A stretch of 64,000 bases of DNA from Mactromeris polynyma (taxonomy: Eukaryota; Mollusca; Bivalvia; Venerida; Mactridae), in assembly GCA_032209605.1 (NCBI GenBank), contig JASFXZ010000079.1:124001-188000 (forward strand), given 5' to 3'. A program made the translations under genes and the position numbers. Under the pieces are notes generated by a model. That model made no database searches. It was not told the origin of the DNA and saw only the letters and a program-made list of their open reading frames with translations. Below are positions 42,801 through 54,499 of the stretch, piece by piece; position 1 is the stretch's first letter, and each line of letters begins with the position of its first letter.

Positions 42801-45800
42801 TATTGAATGGTCCATATTATCTACGTTTGTGGGTTATTTTTTTATAGAAAGACATACTATTTATTTATGAAATGTTTTTGTGTAATCTTGTATCTGCATT
42901 TCATAATCGATAGAATAATGTCGCATACTGTTATTCAAACTTTAATTCTTCGTTTAGAGATACCACATTTCAACACCCAACTATCAAATATTATTGCCGT
43001 TGCAGCAATGATGCATAACAAATAATGCTATGGTGAAATTAGTGACGATAGTGAAGATGATGATGGTGTCGATGATGCGAATAATTATATAGTGACCACA
43101 ATTACAATGAAAGTCATGACAATGTTGATGATGGTAATAATATTGGTGATATTGACGACGATCACATTGATCGTGTCGATGATGAGAATGATGATGTCGA
43201 TGGCTATTTTGATGTTGTTGATGATACTGACGTCGATGTCGTTATTGTCTTAGGTTTAGCCAACATGAGCGGTAGTTAAATAGACAAATAGTCATCTAGC
43301 AGTAAAGTAGTGTATGCATTTAGTGTATGAAGTTGTTGTAGTACATTTGCTGGTAGGCCTATCTTGTACGCACAATTTTGATATCCTATTTAGTCTACAT
43401 GTTGTGGTTAGCTAGATTGTAACTATGATGTTACTAATTTGTTATTATATTTGTTTGTAAATATATGATGTCTATGTACACTATTTGCCTTAACTGAAGC
43501 TTACGCCGTTCGAATACATGGTGCTACTTACAATTATTGCCAACTGTATTGTATTAGGACTAGAAGAACATCTACCAGAGAAGGACAAAACACCTTTAGC
43601 TGAACAGTTGGTAAGTATAATAAAACCTCGTTTCTCCGGTCTAGATACGGACTATGTGTGATAAAACCTCGTTTATCCGGTCTAGGTACGGAACAATCTG
43701 GTTTACTGCCATTTCGTTGTGGAGAGAGAGAGTCTAACGTTCGTCTTCCGTCTTTGATGGCTTCGTTAAAGAACATTTCCTCTTCAATCATTGAGCAAGT
43801 CTTTATCCAACTTTACGACATGCATCATTCTGGTTTCTATGACGACACGTTAAAACACTTGAAAAAAAAACCTTGTCAACAACCACTCGAAAAATGTCAA
43901 GTATTTTGACAGAAATGTCATTGAGTGACCATCAATACAATTACTTAAATTAAGTCTGCTTCGTTTAAAAAATGGCCGCCAGGAGCGCAGCAAGTTTTCC
44001 ATATAATTTATGACTTTAATGGAAAATTAGAGAATCTTCATGTCAGAATCCGCTGGTCTGATGTAAAAAATGATTTGAGCTGTGAAACTCAGACAAGTGT
44101 TAAATCAATACCCTCTTGTTTTGAATTTTAAAACAGCTTAGACCTATGTGTTTAATTTTCGCAACTTAAGCCGACTTTTCGAGAGAAAAAAACTTTGATT
44201 CTGCAACTCATTGGTAGTCTGTTTTATGGCCTAAATATATTCGTATCAAATGTTTTACAACAACCTCACCGCATAAAGAACATTACGGTATCTTGTGTAT
44301 CATCGACTTCAAAACACTGATTCGAAGCAGAACATTTTTGTCATCCCAAAAATCTTTTGGCAGTATACCAAACACTAAACCTTTCTGAACCGGGACCCAG
44401 TCGTTACTTATTGAATTGGTTGCCATGGATTTATGTTGATTACAGTCGAAAATAAGATTGGTTTTCCATTGTTAATGAATACATAGAGCCGACTGAGAGC
44501 ATTGGGGGTAAATTTCCCAATTCCGTAATTGAAACAACGAGCGTATTTCATGTATTGTATCAATTACTCGGGGACTAGTCGAGTAAGTCCCTCATTCAAG
44601 ATTCAGTAAATCTTGTAATAATGATCAGTCTGCTGGGATGTATGTACTGTTCGAGGACAAGACGTCAAAATGTGTTCAATAGAATAGAACAGAATGAAAC
44701 TGATTTATGCTCCTTTTATTAAGTTTATTTATCGACTGCAGTGTATTGTTGGTCACGTGACCATGTATATCTCGTTTATATTTGCCATTATATAAGGAGA
44801 TTGTAACAAGGTGCAAGGGGAGATAACCCAGCTACAATCTCCTGTGACAGTTATAGGTCTCGGGGTGGTAATATTATGTATGCTGTTGGTAGAGGTAAGC
44901 GTGTGATGTCCGAGTCAGTTTGTTTGACTGGAGAACAATATCGATGTTCGTGTATCATGCGATAACATCTGTATATTATGGTTTGAAAATTGAAGTGTAC
45001 CAAATAAAATGGTTGCCAAGGTGGGACAAGGGTGATATGACAGGAGAAAAACCATACGTCCGTTACTACGACTTAGACATCTCGTTGGGTGGCTTATTGT
45101 TTCCCTCGAAAATATTTATTGTAATAAGTTAACTAATGAATACAAAAGTATATAGCCTCCCCGGTTAACTCAGTTCATGTCCTACTGTGCTGTTTGGCTA
45201 TTCGTTCTCCGCCTCTGATTCATGTGCAGATATTGTCTGCTGCTTGTGTAAGGACAGATTAGTACTGGTTGATAATTTATTCCAGGAAATCTGGTAAAGT
45301 AGACTGACCGCCATGTATATATAAACGTGTTGTAGAATGGTGTTAATCCAATTAAACCAAACATACTTGCAATAGATTCAGTACTATGTGAAATCATTAT
45401 GATCATGTTTTTATCCTATATGTTATGTACGATATGTTGTGGAATACACTGGAACTAAATATACCAAGATGACAAATATGATCAACATATACACGGGGCC
45501 CTAACATGTCATATATTTAACTTGTTTGTTATCATATTGTTGACAAATGTACTTATGCATTTTTTCTTGTTCCTTTTCAGGAAAAGACGGAAATGTATTT
45601 TCTAGGAATATTCTGTATAGAAGCTTTACTCAAAATAGTTGCATTAGGTTTTATATTACATCGTGGGTCATACTTACGTACAGTCTGGAATATCATGGAT
45701 TTTGTTGTTGTTGTAACTGGGTAAGTTGGTTTTTAGGCCAAGATTAGAAATATTTGTTTGCGGTAACCCTATTCACAATATGCTGGTTGGGGTCCGTATG

Positions 45801-48800
45801 TTTGCAGGATTATTTGTATTTAAAGTAAAGTGTTTATCTAGTATAGAGTCATTCCTATTTAAAGGGTCAGCTATTTCTGACTTATGAGACATCTTCTTTG
45901 TGAACACATTTACTTCCCGATTCTTATCATTTTATGTCAGACAGGCAGGCACACGGTAACCATTATTTAACTATATGGCAGCTCACCAACCGGCCATAAC
46001 AGAACGGACCCCTACCGGGTTCGAACCTTGAACCTCTCACCCCCAAGGCGGATGCCTCAACAAATCGGCCACGGGAGACTGTTTCTAACAGGGAAAATGA
46101 CACGAAATAAACACAAGGAAGTTAATTGGGTTACCGCAAAATAAAAAAAAATCAATATGGCCAAAACATTATACAAATGTATACAGTCAAACCTGTCTGT
46201 AAAGACCACCCATGGGAACAGCAAAATGTGGTCTTTGTTTACAGGTGGTCTCTATAAACAGATTAAATATCATTGAAAATGGACTGATAGGAGATAAAAT
46301 TGGTGGTCTTTGCAGACAGGTTTTGCAATAGTGTTCTTTGTTCGCAGGTGGTCTTTAACACAGGTTTCACTGTACACATTTTCGTTTCAGTTGTTCTCAT
46401 TTATTACTACAGTACCTTTATTTGAATATCTTGCCGCATTCCTTATCATTCACTTGATTGATCAATATTGCCAGTTAAATTACACTTAGTATATAAAAAC
46501 TATATACACGATTAATGTGGAAAAGTCATATACACCTACTGAAACTTCGGATTAGCACTCCGTGATGATGTGACATCGACAGTGTCCAATGGGTAATGAC
46601 TAGACTATGGTCGTTGTTATATATTATTATTTTAACTGATATAAAGACACAGTTTATGCAACAAGTCCTATAACAGGTTCAGTAACTATAAATTGTCATG
46701 GTGACATTTAAAAACATTAAACCGTTATAATAATCGTATTTATATCTAAAAAAAAGGTGTCTGTGTACATGTACTTACATTTTGTCTCAGAAATATGAAA
46801 TTGTGCAAGTTTGCAAACTGTAAAAGTTATGGTAGTTTTGATAACAACAATCTTTTATAATGGCATTTGACTTTGTCCATTTTTAGATGTACACCAGAAA
46901 ATTTACATGACAATATAAAATTAAGACATACATTAGTAAACAGAATATGTAATGAAGCCATATCAATCAACATTATAATTATGTTAAGGATTTTTACAAA
47001 CTGTTTAGGAAACAATGTACAATACAATTTGCTTATGTTAGAACTATATATTCCCCCCTGTTCATACTTTGTCTGCTCAGCAAGTAGACAGTTTCTAGTG
47101 GTAATTTTCCATTCTGAACCTCTTTAATTAAGCTGTCTAGAATGGATGTTTCCATCATTTATAAACCAGCCAGCAGTACGGTCGTTACGGGTTTTAAGGC
47201 CTCTGAAACTGGTCACTGGAATCGAGAGTGAGTCAATGTATAACATGTTACGGGATCGATATTGGAGACGAATATCATTATGGCAAGAAACCGAAGATTT
47301 TGTCAGAAACGATGCTCGTCTCTGTACAGTGAATTTATTTCTCCCCCAATCCACAAGGAATGAAATTGATTTCTTGGGAAATTTTCACAGATATATACGT
47401 ATGTCTAAATATGGTTACAGCGGGAAAATTATGACTAGTGGGACATCATGTGCTGTGATTGGCTCTGTTGTATGCCTATAGTGCAGATACAATATATAGA
47501 GGTCTCCTGTTGGCAGTGAATTAATTCATGTCAACAATTATGATTGATCACGATATTCTATATTTCTTTATTGTGGAACTGCTAAATACCCACGTTTCTT
47601 CCCTGATTGCTACTAAGTTGAAATTATTTCTTAGAAAAGCAATAGTAGTATAAATTATGTATTAACTAAACAATTAGATTGCTCAAAGTACACCGAGTTT
47701 CCAAGTGTTTCACTGCGAGTTCAAGTGAATAACAGCATAAAATCATTGCCATTAGAGTCGCTCGTGTTTTGTCATATTTCCAAGCATAGCATGTCATGGC
47801 GTTCCTCTGAAAGCTCAGATGAACGTGTATAGGCTTTCTGTTTCATGCTAGATATCTGACATAAGACCAATTCTAGGCGACAGTATGATACGTTCAATGG
47901 AAAAATATCGGTTTCTTGCCATAATGCTAGTGAACATGTATGCATAGTAGTCCATGTTTCCCATATACATGAGCTTAAACATCCTGAAAAAAGTAATATA
48001 GCGTAAAACATCATATACGCACCCTTGATCTGTACCCATGATATAACTGACTCTGCTATAGTGACATGAGGCTTGCTTGATTGAAGATTCGAGTTTATGT
48101 AAATGTTCTATTCCGACATGTATCTTATTCGCGTCAATGTTCATCCTAGTACGTAGAATGGTTTTATTAATCCATATTTCCATTCTTAAAACTAATATAA
48201 TTTTTGACTCTTTAAGTCAAGTCGACAGTTTTGATTAATTTACATTTTGCAAAGAAACATTTTTAATCGGTAGCACAATTAAGTAATTATTATTACCACT
48301 TTGAAAATTATACAATGTGCAAAGGGAGACTAACCGAAATATAGTGACTTTTGTCAATACACAGTTGTCTCCCTTGTTAAAATTTGAGTAATACGTCGGG
48401 AAAAAAGACAAGAAATAAATAAAGGCTATTGCTATTGATACATGCAGCGTATTTAACATAATTATTATTTATTATGTTTGTGTCAGTAATAAATTAATGC
48501 ATAAATGAATGATTTTTTTATATTTTGTATTATTTTTATGATTAAGATCACAATTATTATTAATATGGTTATTATTATCATTGATATTATTATGTAACTA
48601 GCAGGATGCCATTATTTATTAAATTGTTATATTGAGTAGTAAATGAGCAGTTAGTGCCGGGTACATTGTGCATGATAAAACGATATGATAGTCATCATTT
48701 AGGTATATTCACGTATATATCTCGTATATATATAGACAGGTGATGGGTAATATAATGTGTTCCAAATATTTATTCTGTTCCCAGATTTATTACCATAACC

Positions 48801-51800
48801 GCCTCTAGCACACTAGATTTGAGGACCCTGAGGGCTGTCCGGGTGTTGCGTCCCCTAAAACTGGTATCTGGAATACCAAGTACGTATATTTCTATTTATA
48901 TCTCTACCTTTCTGACCCTTACATTGACATTTTGGGAACAGAACAGAAACTTTGTGGATAGTATATTTGTCTAGACAGACTGACTGACAGACATACAAGT
49001 GAATGGACGCAGCAGATATAATGTATTCAATGAATGATTTACACATCAAGACATACTAAAGCTAATGCACGGGTGAAGGTACGACGTGGCCAGGTGACAA
49101 GACGTTTAGGGTTCAGGGCCCGTATTCATAAAGCTCATGGGGAGAAAACGTTCCTGAGTTCAATCAAATTTTCTTACATTTTATGGAAGTTATTAAAGTC
49201 GGACTTCACATGGCTTTTATATCCATGCATACAATTGAGACAAGACATCATACATCATTCATACAATAGTGGTTTATAAAACAAAATATGTCTCTTATCT
49301 GATGTCAGTAACTGTTTGACCGGACAGACATACAGGTGGACGGACAAACCGATATACGCAAGTTACGCACAAATCGACATTAAACGTTATACATCAAAAC
49401 ACGTTTTGATAGTCGCATGGCACTTTTCCATTCCACATTATAAAATTGAATTGTATTTTTGTAATGTTAATGTTGATTACTTTTCGCAAGCTTACGTCTT
49501 AAATTACAGGATTTCTTCTGTGCCTTTGTTTAAGTACAGTATTTTCTGCTTTCAAGTATATAACGTATATTTTTAGAATAACTTGGACGTTCCTTCTGTT
49601 ATAGTTAGTATTAATGATTTCAAAATTTATTTTCGGTAAAATCAATTGGCTTTCAATTTCTCATTGCTTATATAAAGGTTAAAACTTTAAATATTACATA
49701 TCTCAGCATCAGTGGATGTTTCAGTTACAAATGCAATACATACTTAATGAAGTTATTTTTTTATTTAAAGCATTCTATTCAATTGTTTTACTTCCTTCTA
49801 AAACAAATGCCATATTTTTCGTGAGAATGCTTTTGAGCACGGGAGATTGTCACGACTTCTATACTGTCTAGAGTTATCTCTCTTTATCCCTATGTACTAT
49901 AATTAAACATATACTTAAGAAGGGATAAAGAGAGATAACTCTGGAATCGGTAATGGGAAAGAACTCGTGTCACTCGCCTGTGCATATAACAGTAGGAGCA
50001 CGCTTTTTTGCGATATTGCTATGTATTTTAATAAATATCAATCATTCATTCTGGCTATGTTGTGTTGTTGAAATATGCAAAATAAAATACTTATTCATCC
50101 ATTCTAGGTTTGCAAGTGGTGTTAAAGTCCATCATACGGGCGATGGCACCCCTGCTGCAAGTCTGTCTTCTTGTGTTCTTCGCCATCATAATGTTTGCAA
50201 TCATAGGGTTAGAAATATACAATGGTGCATTCCATACTGCTTGCTATAGAGTAGAAACTCATTCAAACGATGAAGGTAAGTGTTTCTGACAGTTAATTAT
50301 CAGTGCATTTCCCCGCTAGGATTGGAAATGTGAATTGGGAATACTATACATTTGACAGAAAGCAGAAAAATCATCATGTGATGTATGCCGTCCATTAATC
50401 CCATCCCCTGTTTGTCTTCATTAATTCTCGATAGTTGTCCTTTATGTTCGGCCAGGCCTTTACTTGCGCGCCTGTTCCCTAGCGTATTTACCCTTGCATC
50501 TCCTCAAATGCCTGATGTTGTATATACTGTTTTTCCCCGTAGGTCTGTGTGGAGAGGCATTGTCTTATAATGTGGCGATCCCTGTAGCAACTTATTATCT
50601 CTTGTATGTGGAGGGCTGTGTAATAAATCTTATGTTTGCCTTTTAGAGGGGCGTGTAATAAATCTTATGTTTGCCTTATGGAGGGCCGTGTAATAAATCT
50701 TATGTTTGCCCTACGGAGGGGCGTATAATAAATTTTAGGTTTGCCCTATTGAGGGGCGTGTAATAAATCTTATATTGCTTAACATTGCAGACCATATTGT
50801 GCTAGGAGACGAAGACAGCGTGCGGCCTTGTGGTATAAACAACCTCATACAAAGCTTCCAATGTAAAGAGAAGGTCTCCGAATGTAGGTCATATTGGCGG
50901 GGTCCTAACTATGGAATTACCAGTTTTGATAATATAGGTTATGCAATGTTGACAGTGTTCCAGTGTTTTACAATGGAAGGTTGGACTGATATTCTCTATT
51001 ATGTAAGTAATTAGTTCAATATATTTTATTACATACATGTATAAATAATAAGAATAAAACGACATTTTTTATATTTTGCCACAGACTTTTTTTCAAAATA
51101 AATTACCAAACCGATGACTTCGCTGATACTATTTGGATAATGCAGTGCAATGATTTGTTTTTAGATTGATAAAGCTGATAGTGCTTAATGTAAGCAGTTG
51201 TTATAACCTTGTGAACATCGACCGACTTCAACAATTAAATCGTTATTAAGAAATAAATACTATTTTCCTTGTGCGATTTTCATGAAATTTACACAGTATG
51301 TGCAGGTAACATTCGATAATGGGCAACATTGTTACTGTTACGTAGAGGTTTATGGCTATTGAATCCGTCGCAACCGTCAACTTTCACTTTGCTACCACAC
51401 ATTGCATGCTCCCTTTTCAAGCACTTTTCTTGCAACTTTCACATTATGCAGATAACCATAAGATATAGAACAAGTTCAACAATAGACAATAGCTGCTCAG
51501 CAAGTTAGAGTGGAGTCCCTTGCCAGAGGAAGGATGGAATGATTAAATTTACAACATCGATTATAGTGTTGCGAATTCGATAGATTCCATATATTTTTTC
51601 TTTATTTTCAGACCAATGATGCGTGTGGGAAATTATTTAACTGGATCTATTTTTACCCTCTGATCGTTCTAGGGTCATTTTTCATGCTCAATCTAGTTCT
51701 TGGAGTACTTAGTGGGTAAGTCATGTGATCTCGATGTAAACTTTCAATTTATTCTGTGTCACTGTGACACGCAGCACATGTTTTACAGCAGGCAACTCGA

Positions 51801-54433
51801 TCAATTGTTTTATTCATTTTAGATTTTGACCATTTTTGGAACTTAGAATCCGAAACAATTCGTTCAAAAAATGAAATTTGTAATAAGAAATCAGTTTCAA
51901 TAATAGAGGTATAACATTTAAATAAATTGTAAAAAAATGTTCAAAATATTATTATATTATTATAAAGAGTTTGGGAATATATACCGTACTTATATATTTC
52001 AGTGAATTTGCCAAAGAGAGAGAGCGGGTGGAGAATCGGAGAGCGTTTTTCAAGTTACGTCGAAGGCAGCAACTCGATAGGGAACTAAATGGATACTTGG
52101 AATGGATTTGCAAAGCTGGTAAAGATGATAAATTCAAACAATTTGTTATTAAAAGCCTGATTTTACTTGTCTGAGAAAAAAAAGTAATCGGTTGATAGTT
52201 ATCAGTAATTTCTGTTCATTCTTGAAAGAAAACCTATGAAAGACTGTTTTCAAAATTCGTAATATTTGACCTTGACCTTTTACCTTGATGATTTCCGTAA
52301 ATTGCCAATGTGGTGCCGTGACGTTCGACATGGGATATATATATTCTGCAGAGCACAATTGTGACAGGAAATTACTAGGTCCATGAATATTCTCTTTTTA
52401 TGATAAAGTAGGGTTCCATGGGATACAATGTTAACTACTCTGTTTTCAGACTGTAACAGAATATCCATTTAGTTACCCTTGTCTGTCCATCAGTCCATCC
52501 TACTTAAGTTTGTGCCGCTCATATCTCAAAACGTATGTGTCCTAGAGTCACGAAACTTCATAGATGAATCAGTCATCGCATGACATTGCGCATCTGGGAA
52601 TTTCAATTGAGTTAATTTAGTCAGATCAGAGTTATGACCCTTAGATTAAGCGTGGGTTCATGTATACTATGGACATATTTCTAGTTTTATTGGTTTTAAT
52701 AGCACAAGTTTGTGATTCCCATCTGTGTGTAAACCATGAATGAAATGATTTCCTTTTCTACTTTCAGAGGAAGTCATTCTTAATGAAGAACGAACGACTG
52801 ATGAAGAAAAGATAAAAATAATTGAAGGTAAGTTAGAATTTAAGCTGACAGAGAATTTAAGCTCACACTGTTGTCGCTTCCCTCTATGCACGGTGGCTTT
52901 TCTTAGATGTTCCTTGCTTAAAGCTTATACTATTGTGACTTACCTGTTTACATATACTTTCACTACAGTAGAGCTATTAGCTAGTAACTTGAACCTTCTT
53001 GTTATCCTTTGTGTAATATTTAGGAAGAAATTTTATAATGCTCATTTCTTATAAAATTATAATAAAAAAGTTATTTATAAACATATATGTTGTTATGTAT
53101 CAAGTAGATGCTATGAAATATTCAATGTATTCAACTTACAATTTTAAATCCTGGCGTATCAGCAATCATTTTATGCCGACACTTTTTAAGCATTCATATA
53201 TATATGAAGGTTGTAGATTTTCACAATCATATTGTATATCTGCCTTTCCTTGTATTTCGTTGGCTCTATATTTGTCTGTTTCTAGAAGTCTACAACGTTA
53301 TAGGATTTTGATTAACATTTAATATTACGGAAGCTTTTTTTTACCTAAATGGGTACATATTAGCAATATTATTGTACGAAGATGGAAAGAGAAAACATAT
53401 TTTAGCGTATATATTAACTACAATTTAACTGTGATCTTTGGGATTTTTTTCATTTTGGTGTACACAATCTATCCGCCCGGCAAGTACGTATATAGACATG
53501 CGTATATTTGTTTCATGGATTTTTATAGTAATACATTACAGTGAACACAATTTATGGGATTTCAATAAATTAAAAAAAAATATATTGTTGGGGTACTTTT
53601 TCAAAATTCCCCCTTAATTTAAAAAAACGTTATCTATGAAGTATGATAATTAATGAATGGAGTTTTATTTGATGTTTGATGCGTTTTAATTGAATAGCCA
53701 AATTAAAGAAACAGCTTGAAGAAAAAGGTAATATTATAATGCATTCATATAATAGATTGTCTTATGATTTCACATCAATTCTATGTTCTGCAGTTCACAT
53801 AATTGACTGATTGATGGAATGACTAACATTTGTACCGACTAACATATCATATATGAATAGTAACTAATCGATCAGTTGATTGATCGATCATTCGATTGAT
53901 TGATCGTTCGATTCTCTATTGATCATTGAATCGGTGAATTGATTGTTGAATTGATTTAGCAAATAATTGAGCAATGGATTAGTTGTTTGACTGATTGATT
54001 TATTGATTGACTGATTGGTTGATTGACTGATTGATTGATTTATCGGTTGATTGACTGATTGATTAGTTGGATGTTAATTTATTGAATTTAGTTTTGTTTT
54101 ATTTCATTTTTTTACTATATGTGATCCGTTAATTGATCAAATGATCGATCGATTGATATATGGATTGATTGAGTGTGTATTGTGTGTTTTTATTTTGGTA
54201 TTTGTTTGGTAAGTTCTATAAAAAAAAATAGTTCACAGAAGAGAAGATCAACTTGTCACTGTCAAGCCGAATGCTTTGCTAGTCAATGTATCTATGTTGC
54301 ATGAAATGGAAATATCGAGCTCACTGGACTAACTGTTCAAGCAGGAGCTGGACGGAGACTCATTCCCGCCATAAACAGTAACCCTCGAGTCTGATAGTTC
54401 TATTGGTCTGGAACGGAAGCTAATGAAAGCTTC

Positions 54434-54499
<66 letters not shown>

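Larger units (their letters stand above)
45721..47132 (+). other. Intron 3 up to the alternative IS4 exon
   Basis: Contains a SINE-like fragment and a MITE, listed separately. The rest is AT-rich and unassigned. Confidence 0.5.

Noticed and set aside
43500..43504. Exon 2 starting after the AG at 43498-43499
   Set aside because: It would need a GG-type donor after 9798 and insert Leu-Thr instead of Gly. The AT-AC pair fits all signals and the protein.
47146..47481. Independent 111-codon gene starting at the ATG 47146
   Set aside because: The first part is the alternative IS4 exon. Sequence after the GTGAGT donor loses all similarity, so the frame is a read-through.
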